The notes: generated from the letters alone by a model not told the origin. A stretch of 64,000 nt of DNA from Gayadomonas joobiniege G7 (GCF_000300815.1 NZ_AMRX01000007.1:62001-126000), one strand, 5' to 3'. Numbered from the stretch's first letter, positions 53,758 through 63,263 are shown. Numbers and translations are program-made.

Positions 53758-55935
53758 TTAAAAGTTAAATGAAGCCGACACTTTAAGCGTACGTGGTTCG
53801 CTTAAAACTAAATAATTAGAGCCGGGAAAGCCACCCACAGATGCCCAGTAGTGATTATTAAATAGATTATCAATACGAGCACGTAAAGTAATATCAGTCA
53901 TACCAGCAAAAATGTTGTACCGCGCGCCTACATCAAAACGGTTTGACGCGTCCACTTCCAACGAGTTGTCGGCACTGGCATATTGCTCTGAAGTGTACGC
54001 CGCACGTGCATCTAGGGTTAAACCCGGCAATTCAGTGACGTCCCATTCAACGTTCACGTTTGCTTGCACGTTAGGCACACCAATCGCCGTTTTACCATTG
54101 AGTAAACCGTCTTGTGTTTTTTTCATTTCAGCGTCAATCCAAGTAAATCCGCCGATCACTCGCAGATTATCGGCTGGCATCCCAAATAGGCTAAGTTCTA
54201 GGCCTTGATTTTGCTGCTCGCCATCCGTGCCAAATACATTATTATTGATCACAGAGGTTTGCTTTGCAGTATTAAACAAACTTACTGAGCCACCAAACTT
54301 ACCCGCATCGTATTTTAGCCCCACCTCAACCTGCTCTGCTCGGTACGGGTCAAACACTTCGCCGGCGTTTTCAACTGCTTCGCCACCACTGCTGGCAGGC
54401 GCGACATCACCCGGTAATAAACCCTCAATGTAATTAGCATAAGATGAAAACTGCTCAGAAAGCTTATACACAACCCCAACCACCGGCGTGAATTGAGACT
54501 CATCATAACCTGACTGCTCATCACCTGAGTTATAATCATAGGTATAGGTTTTAATGTTCTGATAGCGACCACCTAAGGTAACCAGCAATTTGCCATCGTT
54601 AAATGACAGCATATCGGCCAGCGCAATACTCGCAAGCTCTGTTTTTTCCGTAACCAGGGGATTATTCAGGTCGCCCCCCACAAAGGCATCTGCTACCGGC
54701 ATTTCAGCGGTTTCTGGGTGATAAAGGGTACCAGCATCAAACCTTGCAAAACTTGAAAACGCATAAGCATTTTCCGCTTCAAGCGAAAACACAGACGCAG
54801 ATGAAATTAACGTATGCCCAACCGGCCCCGTTTTAACGTCAATATTAATCCCAATTTCGCCTGATTCTACGTCTTCGTTGCGTACATTATCAAAACGGTA
54901 CGCTCTAATATTCCCGTTATCTTGGAGTGTCGGATTGGCAAAACGGTTTTTTTCTTCGCCGTTTCTAAAACCATAGGCTGCCCAGCCAGTGACTTTGTCG
55001 GTAAAATCATACTCACCACGCACGGCACCAAATAACTGCCACTCATTTGAGTATGTCCAGTTTTGGGCAAAATTAGTCTCGCTATCTGGTGCTTCATAAA
55101 TAATATTTGACGGTGTGACTGCCGGACGCGGCGCATCAACTTGATGGTCTTGAAAGCCCAAATCGAGTGAAACTCTCAAATTTTCATCTTTGTGATCTAG
55201 ACCAATAGATGCAACACTTAAATCGCGATCCTGATTTTCAACTGATGTTTCACCATTACGTTTGACTAGATTAGCGCGTATCCCTGTACTATTGTCTTGC
55301 TCACCAAAACGACGGCTGACGTCTACAACGCCGTAAACATGCCCCTTTGCTTCGTATCCCAAGGTGATACGGTTAAGCGGATCTTCTTCGGCGCGTTTGG
55401 GTACTATATTGACGGAGCCACCTAAACCACTACCACCCGGAGAAGCACCGTTTAAAAAAGCACTCGCCCCACGGAATACTTCCACCCGCTCTAATAATTC
55501 GGCTGCCACATATTGGCGAGGTAAAATGCCGTATAACCCATTGTATGTCATATCATCTGAATATACAGGAAAACCGCGCATCACATAAAGCTCTTGAAAA
55601 TTACCAAACCCTTTAGCAACACGTACAACAGGATCGTTTTGCAGCACGTCAGCAACACTTTTTGCTTGCTGTTCACGAATCAGTTCAGCCGTGTAGTTTG
55701 TGCTGTTAAAAGGTGATTCCATCATGTCCAAATTACCCAATATGCCAGCTCGGCCGCCTCGGGAAACTTGACCGCCTGCAAAACTATCACGTAAATTAAC
55801 TTGTGATGCTGTCACTGTGATATGTTCAATCGCCTGATCTTCGTCTAGCTTATTTTGCTCTGTTTGCGCGTGGGCGGGGATATTTGCGCTCATGAAAGCA
55901 GCGATGACAACTAGAGTAATTTTAGGTGAGTTCAT
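53758..55935 (-). CDS. TonB-dependent siderophore receptor
   Basis: Outer-membrane receptor of 725 residues. It has a signal peptide (MNSPKITLVVIAAFMSANIPAHAQ), a plug domain (about 45-190; SVADVLQNDPVVRVAKGFGNFQELYVMRGFP, then VFRGASAFLNGASPGGSGLGGSVNIVPKRA) and a 22-strand-type barrel ending LKVSASFNF with the terminal Phe. The plug pattern fits hydroxamate/catecholate siderophore receptors (FhuE/FpvA-like); the ligand is not determined. It heads an operon with a small membrane protein, a PepSY protein and a GNAT enzyme, and a Fur box lies upstream. Confidence 0.94.
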   Translation of the reverse strand: MNSPKITLVVIAAFMSANIPAHAQTEQNKLDEDQAIEHITVTASQVNLRDSFAGGQVSRGGRAGILGNLDMMESPFNSTNYTAELIREQQAKSVADVLQNDPVVRVAKGFGNFQELYVMRGFPVYSDDMTYNGLYGILPRQYVAAELLERVEVFRGASAFLNGASPGGSGLGGSVNIVPKRAEEDPLNRITLGYEAKGHVYGVVDVSRRFGEQDNSTGIRANLVKRNGETSVENQDRDLSVASIGLDHKDENLRVSLDLGFQDHQVDAPRPAVTPSNIIYEAPDSETNFAQNWTYSNEWQLFGAVRGEYDFTDKVTGWAAYGFRNGEEKNRFANPTLQDNGNIRAYRFDNVRNEDVESGEIGINIDVKTGPVGHTLISSASVFSLEAENAYAFSSFARFDAGTLYHPETAEMPVADAFVGGDLNNPLVTEKTELASIALADMLSFNDGKLLVTLGGRYQNIKTYTYDYNSGDEQSGYDESQFTPVVGVVYKLSEQFSSYANYIEGLLPGDVAPASSGGEAVENAGEVFDPYRAEQVEVGLKYDAGKFGGSVSLFNTAKQTSVINNNVFGTDGEQQNQGLELSLFGMPADNLRVIGGFTWIDAEMKKTQDGLLNGKTAIGVPNVQANVNVEWDVTELPGLTLDARAAYTSEQYASADNSLEVDASNRFDVGARYNIFAGMTDITLRARIDNLFNNHYWASVGGFPGSNYLVLSEPRTLKVSASFNF

Positions 55936-55983
55936 TGAGACTCCGTATCAAAAAAAGAGCTAAGAATATTCATATTCGCATAT

Positions 55984-56002
55984 GATAACCGTTTTCATTA
56001 TC
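55984..56002. promoter_or_regulatory. Fur box upstream of the TonB receptor operon
   Basis: GATAACCGTTTTCATTATC matches the 19-bp Fur consensus GATAATGATAATCATTATC at 14 positions, with both outer arms intact. It lies 49 bp before the receptor start, so iron-dependent repression is expected. Confidence 0.85.
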
Positions 56003-56135
56003 ACCCTCAATCACATTGTGGTGTGTACAAGTTTTTCCATTTAAACATGCAGTTATTGAGGAGAGCCGTGCTAATGAGTTCAGCTAGCTGACAAAGAGAG
56101 TTATGATAAAATTCTACGAATGATGGGTTTTGAAA

Positions 56136-56212
56136 TGGTGGCCCCACCTGGACTCGAACCAGGGACCTAACGATTATGAGTCGTGCGCTCTAACCAACTG
56201 AGCTATAGGGCC
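56136..56212 (-). tRNA. tRNA with CAU anticodon, probably tRNA-Ile2
   Basis: A 77-nt cloverleaf with encoded CCA. The acceptor stem is GGCCCTA/TGGGGCC, the D arm GCTCAGTTGGTTAGAGC, the anticodon loop CTCATAA (anticodon CAT), and the T arm CCTGG-TTCGAGT-CCAGG. The body resembles E. coli ileX/ileY (lysidine-modified Ile2) more than elongator or initiator Met, so TilS is expected to modify C34. The base pair 27-43 at the top of the anticodon stem appears mismatched (C-T). Its first 19 nt are part of the tandem repeats upstream. Confidence 0.88.
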
Positions 56213-56564
56213 ATTTTGTGTTTAAGCTATTTTATTTTCATCCTTGAAGGTTCATTCCCGTTCGGTCATCCACGACCTCACCTTCAGGACTTTCGGCGTG
56301 ACTTTAAGTCACCCCTCATGAACCGCCCTTCAGCCAACTGAGCTATAGGGCCATTTTGTGTTTAAGCTATTTTATTTTCATCCTTGAAGGTTCATTCCCG
56401 TTCGGTCATCCACGACCTCACCTTCAGGACTTTCGGCGTGACTTTAAGTCACCCCTCATGAACCGCCCTTCAGCCAACTGAGCTATAGGGCCATTTTGTG
56501 TTTAAGCTATTTTATTTTCATCCTTGAAGGTTCATTCCCGTTCGGTCATCCACGACCTCACCTT
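56194..56564. repeat. 140-bp tandem repeat (2.65 copies) containing the tRNA 5' end
   Basis: Copies at 56194-56333, 56334-56473 and a partial one at 56474-56564 (91 bp), identical where they overlap. Each unit begins (plus strand) with the 19 bp that encode tRNA nucleotides 1-19. So the transcript carries two 5' tRNA fragments before the complete tRNA. The other 121 bp hold a structured element: GGTTCAT (56249-56255) with ATGAACC (56318-56324), and inside it GGTC/GACC and the palindrome GTGACTTTAAGTCAC (56298-56312). Confidence 0.95.
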
Positions 56565-56612
56565 GTTAAACAAAACGAGCATTGTTATACATGCCGTTTT
56601 TTAGTGCTGCGA

Positions 56613-56641
56613 AGTATAATCAAGTCTCTCCCCACTGTCAC
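56613..56641 (-). promoter_or_regulatory. Strong sigma-70 promoter for the tRNA
   Basis: Minus strand GTGACA, 17-bp spacer, TATACT (5 of 6 in both boxes). It lies beyond the repeat array, so the primary transcript would run through all repeat copies, about 395 nt, before reaching the mature tRNA 5' end. Confidence 0.7.
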
Positions 56642-56691
56642 TTTTTTTTCTTAATTTTTTGTTTAAGTGATTATTTTTTCTTCACTAAAAC

Positions 56692-56720
56692 AAAAAAGCC
56701 TCTTTAAAAGAGGCTTTTTT
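56692..56720 (-). terminator. Rho-independent terminator of rpoD
   Basis: AAAAAAGCCTCTTTAAAAGAGGCTTTTTT: AAGCCTCTTT/AAAGAGGCTT stem with flanking A- and T-runs, 20 bp past the rpoD stop on the minus strand. Confidence 0.9.
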
Positions 56721-56740
56721 AATCAACCGATAAAAACGAA

Positions 56741-58570
56741 CTACTCATCTAAGAAGCTGCGCAGTTGCTCAGATCGTGATGGATGGCGTAATTTACGTAA
56801 TGCTTTGGCTTCAATCTGACGGATACGCTCACGTGTCACATCAAACTGTTTGCCAACTTCTTCTAACGTATGGTCGGTATTCATATCAATACCAAAACGC
56901 ATTCTAAGTACTTTAGATTCACGCGCAGTTAATCCAGCTAAAACGTCTCGAGTCGCGTTTTGCAAGTTTTCAGAGGTTGCAGAATCAACCGGTGAACTAA
57001 TAGTGCTGTCTTCAATAAAATCACCTAAATGCGAATCTTCATCATCACCAATCGGCGTTTCCATAGAAATTGGCTCTTTGGCAATTTTCATCACTTTACG
57101 GATTTTATCTTCCGGCATTTGCATTTCTTCTGCCAGCTCTTCCGGGGTTGGCTCACGCCCTTTTTCTTGCAACATTTGACGCGAAATACGATTTAACTTA
57201 TTAATAGTTTCAATCATATGTACTGGAATACGAATCGTTCTAGCTTGGTCGGCGATCGAGCGGGTGATGGCCTGACGGATCCACCAAGTTGCATAAGTCG
57301 AAAACTTATATCCACGGCGATATTCAAACTTATCTACCGCTTTCATCAAACCAATGTTACCTTCTTGAATCAAATCCAAAAATTGTAAACCCCGATTGGT
57401 GTATTTTTTTGCAATTGAAATAACCAAACGCAAGTTCGCTTCGACCATCTCTTTTTTCGCTCGGCGGGCTTTAGCTTCACCAATCGACATACGACGGTTA
57501 ATATCTTTAATATTAACAACGCTTAACTTGGTTTCTTCTTCAATTTGCTTGAGTTTTTGTACACACCGCAAGATTTCATCTTTAAATTCGATTAATTTTG
57601 ACGAATGAGGTTTATCATCAGCAATGGCTTTATCTAACCAAGCAGTTGAGGTTTCGTCGCCAGCAAATGCTCGGGTAAATTCTTTTTTCGGCATTTTGGC
57701 ATATTCAACCGCATATTTGATGATAATGCGTTCTTGGGTACGCACTTTATCCATCATAGAGCGCATATGGCCCACTAACAGATCAAACTGCTTAGGCACT
57801 AACCGGAACAATTTAAACACATTGCTTAATTCGTCGATCACGGCACGTGTTTCTGGATGACTACGACCATGCGTATCCACCACTTGCATCACTTTTTCAT
57901 ACGCGGCCCTCAACTCAGCAAATTTTTCTCGTGCCAGTTCAGGATCTATCCCGGTATCTTCTTCTTCTTCGTCTTCGTCATCTTCGTCGTCTAAATCGTC
58001 TTTAGACAATTCAGAACCCACGTGAGTTGCCGTTGGGGACATCACTTCGTCAGATTCATTTGGGTCTATGAATCCAGAGACAATATCTGTTAAGCGAATT
58101 TCTTCCGCTTCAACTTTGTCGTATTGATCCAATAGGTAAGTAATAGCCTCAGGAAATTCTGCGACTGAGCATTGAACCTGATTAATTCCGTCTTCGATAC
58201 GTTTGGCGATATCAATTTCGCCTTCGCGTGTTAACAGCTCAACGGTACCCATTTCACGCATATACATGCGCACAGGGTCGGTCGTGCGACCGATTTCGCT
58301 TTCTACCGAGGCCAACGCTTGAGCAGCCGCTTCGGCTGCTTCTTCGTCGGTGGCTGTCGTTTCGTCGGACATCAATAATGAATCTGCGTCTGGCGCAGCT
58401 TCAAATACTTGAATGCCCATGTCATTTATCATGCTGATGATGTCTTCGATCTGATCCGAATCAACGATCTCTTGCGGCAAGTGATCGTTTACTTCAGCAT
58501 AAGTTAAATAACCCTGCTCTTTACCTTTCGCAACGAGCAGTTTAAGTTGTGACTGACGGTTTTGCTCCAT
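56741..58570 (-). CDS. rpoD: RNA polymerase sigma-70 factor RpoD
   Basis: Housekeeping sigma factor of 609 residues (E. coli 613). Region 1.1 opens [32 protein letters not shown]. An acidic stretch ([14 protein letters not shown], about residues 190-205) precedes the non-conserved region. Region 2 has [59 protein letters not shown], region 3 begins [16 protein letters not shown], and region 4 ends [32 protein letters not shown]. It follows dnaG in the macromolecular-synthesis cluster and has its own promoter in the gap. Confidence 0.98.
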   Translation of the reverse strand: MEQNRQSQLKLLVAKGKEQGYLTYAEVNDHLPQEIVDSDQIEDIISMINDMGIQVFEAAPDADSLLMSDETTATDEEAAEAAAQALASVESEIGRTTDPVRMYMREMGTVELLTREGEIDIAKRIEDGINQVQCSVAEFPEAITYLLDQYDKVEAEEIRLTDIVSGFIDPNESDEVMSPTATHVGSELSKDDLDDEDDEDEEEEDTGIDPELAREKFAELRAAYEKVMQVVDTHGRSHPETRAVIDELSNVFKLFRLVPKQFDLLVGHMRSMMDKVRTQERIIIKYAVEYAKMPKKEFTRAFAGDETSTAWLDKAIADDKPHSSKLIEFKDEILRCVQKLKQIEEETKLSVVNIKDINRRMSIGEAKARRAKKEMVEANLRLVISIAKKYTNRGLQFLDLIQEGNIGLMKAVDKFEYRRGYKFSTYATWWIRQAITRSIADQARTIRIPVHMIETINKLNRISRQMLQEKGREPTPEELAEEMQMPEDKIRKVMKIAKEPISMETPIGDDEDSHLGDFIEDSTISSPVDSATSENLQNATRDVLAGLTARESKVLRMRFGIDMNTDHTLEEVGKQFDVTRERIRQIEAKALRKLRHPSRSEQLRSFLDE

Positions 58571-58623
58571 ACAGACTTCCGCTTACCTATGATATGAAAA
58601 ATTTACGATGCAGTGAACTCGAC

Positions 58624-58632
58624 ATTATAGCA
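58624..58632 (-). promoter_or_regulatory. Extended -10 promoter of rpoD
   Basis: Minus strand TGCTATAAT: a perfect TATAAT with the TGn extension and no good -35. It lies in the 121-bp dnaG-rpoD gap, giving a leader of about 47 nt, so rpoD can be made independently of dnaG. Confidence 0.6.
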
Positions 58633-58691
58633 GAGTTTTGCAGAGAGTACATAAAGTGAAATTTTGTTTATTTGTTTAACGGGTGTTCATA

Positions 58692-60452
58692 TTACCTCAT
58701 TTTTAACAATTGCAGATATTCCTGCTTTTCTTGCTCACTAATAAGTTTCATTCGTGCTTTTGCCTGCAATAAAGCTTTCCGTTTTTGAATAAATAACGAC
58801 AAAATCTTTTCCAATGCATCTAAAAATACGGTTTCAATATTTTGTTCATCAACATGGTGTTCCCAAGTTAATAACCGAGCGACAATTTTTTCATTTGCCG
58901 TACCACGCCAATGTTCTAAGATGCTGGCCGCGTTAATCGTTGGCTTTTGCAAACATACTTGCACCAGTTCGACCAAAAATCCCATGCCAGGTTCCTCCAT
59001 TGCTTTTAATGCAGTGAGTTGAGCCGGCGTTAAGTGTCGCATATGCTCTGCTAGATGGGGACGACTTAACAATAATGCAACCAGCATTCGCACTGGTGTC
59101 ACTTTATTTTGCCCAGTTGCATTTACTTTAGCTTGTTTTTCTTTAGCCTGCGATAAGGTATCCGGTTTTTTTGTATCTAGCTGTCGTTTTAATTTAACCG
59201 CAAGTGTTGAGCTGACAGCATGTTTGTATTCACTATCTGGCATGCTATCTATCAACGGCTGAGCCAGCTGACTCAGTTTTGAGCGCGCATACTCACCGTC
59301 ATTTTCGCCGATTTGTTGGTATAAATTTTGGTAAAAAAAACTGACAAAGTCCTCGGCTTGTTCAATTTGTTGCTCAAACGCTTGACGGCCAAAGGTTTGC
59401 ACATAAGAATCAGGGTCTTCACCGTCCGGCAAAAACATAAACTTTATGCGAACCCCGTCAACTAAACTCGGCAATGCATTTTGTAATGTTCGCCATGCGG
59501 CTTGTCGGCCCGCGTTGTCGCCGTCATAACAACAGACAATTTCACTGGTTGAGCGCAACATTAAACTAATTTGTTCGCTGGTTGTGGCTGTGCCTAAAGA
59601 GGCAACCGCATACTGGATACCTGCCTGATAAAGCGCCACAACATCCATGTAACCTTCTACAACCAATAAACGTTCAAGGCCACGATTTGCTTGTTTAGCT
59701 TGATACAAGCCATACAATTCACGCCCTTTTGAAAATATGCGTGTTTCAGGTGAGTTTAAATATTTTGGCGTTCCGTCACCAAGTACCCGGCCGCCAAAAC
59801 CAATAAATTTGCCTCGCCTGTCTTGAATAGGAAAGATCAAACGGCCACGAAACCTGTCATAAAATGAACCTCGGCCCTCTTTTTCTATCACTAACCCAAG
59901 CGCTTTTAACTGCTCAATTTGTGCTTTGCCGCGGCCAAATTTTTTTACTAGAGCATCCCAGCTATCCAAAGCATAACCGATTTTAAATGTGGTTAAGGTT
60001 TGCTCCGACAAGCCACGCTTTTCGGCATAGGGCACTGCCAATTTACGCCCTTCGGGTGTTTGCATTAAACGAGTATAAAAGTCGGCCACTTGGGCCATCA
60101 ACTGATAGTCTTGTTGGCTCTGCTGAACAACCTGCTCGTCAACAGCCCCCTGCTCCCTGGGCACGTCTAACCCCAGTCGAGCTGCTAAGTCTTCTACTGC
60201 ATCGACAAATTCTAAACCGTCGTACTCCATTAAAAACGATAATGCGTTGCCTTTGGCACCACACCCAAAGCAATAATAAAATTGTTTATCAGGTGCAACG
60301 GTAAATGATGGCGACTTTTCATTATGGAACGGGCAGCAGGCCGAATAGTTTTTTCCGGTTTTTTTTAATTTTACGCGGCTGTCAATCACCTCAACAATAT
60401 CGGTGCGAGCAACCAGATCGTCTATAAATGCACGTGGAATTCGTCCAGCCAT
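58692..60452 (-). CDS. dnaG: DNA primase DnaG
   Basis: Makes RNA primers at the replication fork. The CHC2 zinc finger is CPFHNEKSPSFTVAPDKQFYYCFGCG (about 41-66). The TOPRIM catalytic core has VVEGYMDVVALYQAGI and CCYDGDNAGRQAAWRT, with the DPDSYV motif after it. The C-terminal domain that binds DnaB helicase occupies about residues 430-586. Length 586 residues against 581 in E. coli. It lies between yqeY, with a hairpin in the gap, and rpoD. Confidence 0.97.
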   Translation of the reverse strand: MAGRIPRAFIDDLVARTDIVEVIDSRVKLKKTGKNYSACCPFHNEKSPSFTVAPDKQFYYCFGCGAKGNALSFLMEYDGLEFVDAVEDLAARLGLDVPREQGAVDEQVVQQSQQDYQLMAQVADFYTRLMQTPEGRKLAVPYAEKRGLSEQTLTTFKIGYALDSWDALVKKFGRGKAQIEQLKALGLVIEKEGRGSFYDRFRGRLIFPIQDRRGKFIGFGGRVLGDGTPKYLNSPETRIFSKGRELYGLYQAKQANRGLERLLVVEGYMDVVALYQAGIQYAVASLGTATTSEQISLMLRSTSEIVCCYDGDNAGRQAAWRTLQNALPSLVDGVRIKFMFLPDGEDPDSYVQTFGRQAFEQQIEQAEDFVSFFYQNLYQQIGENDGEYARSKLSQLAQPLIDSMPDSEYKHAVSSTLAVKLKRQLDTKKPDTLSQAKEKQAKVNATGQNKVTPVRMLVALLLSRPHLAEHMRHLTPAQLTALKAMEEPGMGFLVELVQVCLQKPTINAASILEHWRGTANEKIVARLLTWEHHVDEQNIETVFLDALEKILSLFIQKRKALLQAKARMKLISEQEKQEYLQLLKMR

Positions 60453-60485
60453 GTTTGCTACTTTCAGTTATAAATAGAAACAACA

Positions 60486-60504
60486 AAACCGCACTAGGTG
60501 CGGT
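60486..60504 (-). terminator. Internal hairpin between yqeY and dnaG
   Basis: Minus strand AACCGCAC-CTA-GTGCGGTT followed by TTG. It lies 27 bp after the yqeY stop and 33 bp before dnaG. In E. coli an internal terminator between rpsU and dnaG lowers primase relative to S21; this hairpin is in the matching position. Confidence 0.7.
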
Positions 60505-60531
60505 TCTGCCTGAAGCTTGACTCTAAGGTAA

Positions 60532-60978
60532 TTAGCTATTGAGCTTGCTTTTTACCATTTGGCTGACCTGAGCCATATCTGCTCGGCCCTGAACTTGTGG
60601 GCGCACAGCATTCATGACTTTGCCCATATCCTGCATCCCCTGAGCTTGTTGCTGTTCGATTGCATTTGTCACAATCTCAGCCAATTCTTGCTCGGTTAAT
60701 GCAGCGGGTAAAAAGGTTTCCAATACTTTGATTTCGGCAGCCTCTATCTCAGCTAGATCAGGACGCTCGCCTTGCATATATTGTTCAACCGAATCTTTTC
60801 TCTGTTTGACCATTTTGGTCAACACAGCCAGCACTTCATCATCTGACAGCGTTTTTTGACCGTCTACTTCCTGCTGTTTAATCGCAGAAAGTGCTAAACG
60901 AATAGTGCCTAAACGTACTTTATCTTTAGCACGCATGGCGTCTTTCATCGCATCTTTGAGCTGTTCAGTTAGTGTCAT
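60532..60978 (-). CDS. yqeY: GatB/YqeY domain-containing protein
   Basis: A 148-residue helical protein: MTLTEQLKDAMKDAMRAKDKVRLGTIRLALSAIKQQEVD at the start and a C-terminal GatB/YqeY tail (MGKVMNAVRPQVQGRADMAQVSQMVKSKL). The tail is shared with the tRNA-binding end of amidotransferase subunit GatB, but no amidotransferase activity is shown for the stand-alone protein. It starts 15 bp after rpsU and is part of the rpsU-yqeY-dnaG-rpoD cluster; in E. coli this position has no yqeY, while many other proteobacteria have it. Confidence 0.92.
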   Translation of the reverse strand: MTLTEQLKDAMKDAMRAKDKVRLGTIRLALSAIKQQEVDGQKTLSDDEVLAVLTKMVKQRKDSVEQYMQGERPDLAEIEAAEIKVLETFLPAALTEQELAEIVTNAIEQQQAQGMQDMGKVMNAVRPQVQGRADMAQVSQMVKSKLNS

Positions 60979-60993
60979 AATAAAACGTTTATC

Positions 60994-61209
60994 TTAATAA
61001 AGTTTTACACGACGTGCGTTTTCACGCGATACTTTTTTAGCATGACGCTTAACCGCTGCTGCTTTTTTACGCTTACGCTCAGCAGTTGGCTTTTCGTAAA
61101 ATTCACGACTACGTACGTCAGCCAGGATACCAGCTTTTTCACATGAACGTTTAAAACGACGCAGAGCAACGTCAAATGGTTCGTTTTCTCTCACCTTAAC
61201 AATTGGCAT
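60994..61209 (-). CDS. rpsU: 30S ribosomal protein S21
   Basis: Small basic ribosomal protein, 71 residues, that helps the 30S subunit bind mRNA near the anti-Shine-Dalgarno. It begins [55 protein letters not shown], essentially the gammaproteobacterial sequence. CTGAGGTGA precedes the ATG. It is the first gene of the macromolecular-synthesis cluster and is divergent from tsaD. Confidence 0.98.
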   Translation of the reverse strand: MPIVKVRENEPFDVALRRFKRSCEKAGILADVRSREFYEKPTAERKRKKAAAVKRHAKKVSRENARRVKLY

Positions 61210-61283
61210 TAAATATCACCTCAGGATAATAATCACTTCGCTTAGATTAAAATTTAAGCGGTTCTACTAAAAAATGGTGCGCA

Positions 61284-61313
61284 ATTCTAATCCAATTTAC
61301 AGAGCGATGTAAA
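61284..61313 (-). promoter_or_regulatory. Probable sigma-70 promoter of the rpsU cluster
   Basis: Minus strand TTTACA, 18-bp spacer, TAGAAT (5 of 6 in both boxes), about 75 bp before the rpsU start. No LexA box was found here, unlike in E. coli. Confidence 0.55.
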
Positions 61314-61392
61314 GTTATTGATGACAAAAACTGGTTAATTTCCGTTAAGCCAGATAAAATGCGCGCCCATTATCTTCAGGCAGAGGCAATTT

Positions 61393-62403
61393 ATGCGAAT
61401 TTTAGGTATCGAAACCTCCTGTGATGAAACAGGTATAGCTGTATATGACGAACAGCAAGGTTTATTAAGTCATCAATTATACAGTCAAGCAAAAATGCAC
61501 GCAGACTATGGTGGTGTAGTGCCAGAATTGGCTTCGCGCGATCATATTCGGAAAATTGTCCCGCTCATCGAGAGATGTCTCGCAGACGCTGATACCGACA
61601 AAACACAAATTGACGGTATTGCTTATACCTCAGGCCCTGGCTTAATTGGCGCTTTATTAGTGGGCTCAACGGTTGCCCGTGGATTAGCGTTTGCTTGGCA
61701 AAAACCCGTCATCGGCATTCATCATATGGAAGGCCACCTGCTCGCGCCTATGTTAGAAGACACTCAAGCAGAATTTCCGTTTGTTGCATTATTAGTTTCT
61801 GGTGGTCACTCGCTGCTAGTTGAGGTTACAGCCATCGGTGAATATCAGTTACTCGGCGAGAGTATTGACGATGCGGTAGGTGAAGCATTTGATAAAACAG
61901 CCAAAATTATGGGGCTAGATTACCCAGGTGGGCCTAGATTGGCTAAATTAGCAGAACAAGGCCGTCCTGGGCGCTATAAGTTCCCTCGCCCAATGACAGA
62001 TCGCCCAGGTTTAGATTTTTCATTTTCTGGTTTAAAAACTTTTGCCGCCAATACCTTAAGAGATAGTGATCAAAGTGCACAAACGTTAGCTGATATTGCC
62101 TACGCCTTTCAGGAAGCAGCCGTTGATACCCTAGTGATAAAATGTAAACGTGCGCTGAAACAAACCGGCCACAAACGACTCGTGATTGCTGGCGGTGTAA
62201 GCGCGAATACTTTTTTACGCTCACAACTAGATAAGTTGTTAACCAGTTTAGGTGGACAGGTATATTATCCCCGCTTAGAGTTTTGTACAGACAATGGCGC
62301 TATGATTGCCTACGCTGGCCTACAACGTCTAAAAGCAGGCCAAGCAGATACTAACTTAAAAGTTCGCCCACGATGGCCGTTAACTGAATTAGAGGCCCTT
62401 TAA
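61393..62403 (+). CDS. tsaD: tRNA N6-adenosine threonylcarbamoyltransferase TsaD
   Basis: Transfers the threonylcarbamoyl group to A37 of ANN-decoding tRNAs (t6A), acting with TsaB and TsaE. It opens [19 protein letters not shown], has the metal-binding HHMEGH and [15 protein letters not shown], then [19 protein letters not shown] and the C-terminal [12 protein letters not shown]. Length 336 residues against 337 in E. coli. It is divergent from rpsU, as in E. coli. GCAGAGG lies before the ATG. Its stop is 1 bp before miaE, so two tRNA A37-related modification genes are coupled. Confidence 0.97.
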   Translation: MRILGIETSCDETGIAVYDEQQGLLSHQLYSQAKMHADYGGVVPELASRDHIRKIVPLIERCLADADTDKTQIDGIAYTSGPGLIGALLVGSTVARGLAFAWQKPVIGIHHMEGHLLAPMLEDTQAEFPFVALLVSGGHSLLVEVTAIGEYQLLGESIDDAVGEAFDKTAKIMGLDYPGGPRLAKLAEQGRPGRYKFPRPMTDRPGLDFSFSGLKTFAANTLRDSDQSAQTLADIAYAFQEAAVDTLVIKCKRALKQTGHKRLVIAGGVSANTFLRSQLDKLLTSLGGQVYYPRLEFCTDNGAMIAYAGLQRLKAGQADTNLKVRPRWPLTELEAL

Positions 62404-62404
62404 C

Positions 62405-63175
62405 ATGCAAATAACGGCATTATTAGAACCGATAAATTCGTTTTTGTTATGTCCGACACCAACGGCTTGGATCAACGAAGCAAAAAAGCCTGAAAATTTA
62501 TCTCTGTTATTAACCGATCATATGATTTGTGAGCTTAAAGCCGCACAAACCGCAATGTGGTTGATCCGAAAATATGCCGTTGACCAGACAAGCGGCGATA
62601 TTTTGTTAGCCTGGCTGAAACCCTACGAAGATTTCGTTTATCGGAAACAAGGTAATTTAACCTCGCTAGCCGATAAAAATCGTTTAACGAAAAATATTAA
62701 AGTTGCTCAAAATACACCTTACAGTCAAGATCTTGTTGATAAAATGGTGCTTTTAATTAAAGAAGAACTACATCATTTTTATCAAGTATTAGAGATTATG
62801 CAGGCGCGCGAAATTCATTACGATAATATCACCGCGGGCCGTTATGCAAAAGGAATGATCCGTCACGTTAAAACTCATGAGCCAGAAACTTTAACTGATA
62901 AGCTGATAGTTGGCGCTTACATAGAAGCCAGATCTTGTGAGCGTTTTGCTGCCTTGGCCCCCTTCTTGGACAGTGAGTTAAATAAGTTTTATGTCTCTTT
63001 GCTGCGCTCAGAGGCGCGTCACTATCAAGACTATTTAACTTTGGCACAACAGATAGCAAATGATCCCCTGAGCGAACGAATTAAGTATTTTGCCAGTGTA
63101 GAGGCAGAGTTAATTTGCACACCTGATCGAGTCTTTAGATTTCATTCTGGGGTTCCAGAAACAGCGACCCAATAA
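62405..63175 (+). CDS. miaE: tRNA-(ms2io6A)-hydroxylase MiaE
   Basis: Non-haem diiron monooxygenase that hydroxylates the isopentenyl group of ms2i6A37 in UNN-decoding tRNAs, in the cytoplasm. It matches MiaE in length (256 residues) and sequence: LLEPINSFLLCPTPTAWINEAKKPENLSLLLTDHMICELKAAQTAMWLIRKY at the start, with diiron ligands in DHMICELKAAQ, KEELHHFYQVLEIM and IEARSCERFAAL, then RSEARHYQDYL. The ATG at 62405 follows tsaD directly. MiaA and MiaB, which make its substrate, are elsewhere. Confidence 0.93.
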   Translation: MQITALLEPINSFLLCPTPTAWINEAKKPENLSLLLTDHMICELKAAQTAMWLIRKYAVDQTSGDILLAWLKPYEDFVYRKQGNLTSLADKNRLTKNIKVAQNTPYSQDLVDKMVLLIKEELHHFYQVLEIMQAREIHYDNITAGRYAKGMIRHVKTHEPETLTDKLIVGAYIEARSCERFAALAPFLDSELNKFYVSLLRSEARHYQDYLTLAQQIANDPLSERIKYFASVEAELICTPDRVFRFHSGVPETATQ

Positions 63176-63263
63176 AACCTTACAATTTAAATGGTTTTAA
63201 TAAAATACTAAGCTATACTCATCGAATTCATGTTGGGGTTTACGTTGAGGAAATTGCTTTATT

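Noticed and set aside
56136-56212. Elongator tRNA-Met
   Set aside because: The anticodon is CAT, but the acceptor stem and anticodon stem resemble lysidine-type tRNA-Ile2. Met remains possible; tRNAscan with an Ile2 model would decide.
56194-56564. CRISPR array
   Set aside because: The units are 140 bp, contiguous and identical, with no unique spacers, and contain tRNA sequence. There are no cas genes.
61210-61392. LexA box upstream of rpsU
   Set aside because: E. coli has one, but no CTG-N10-CAG site with the right core was found here.
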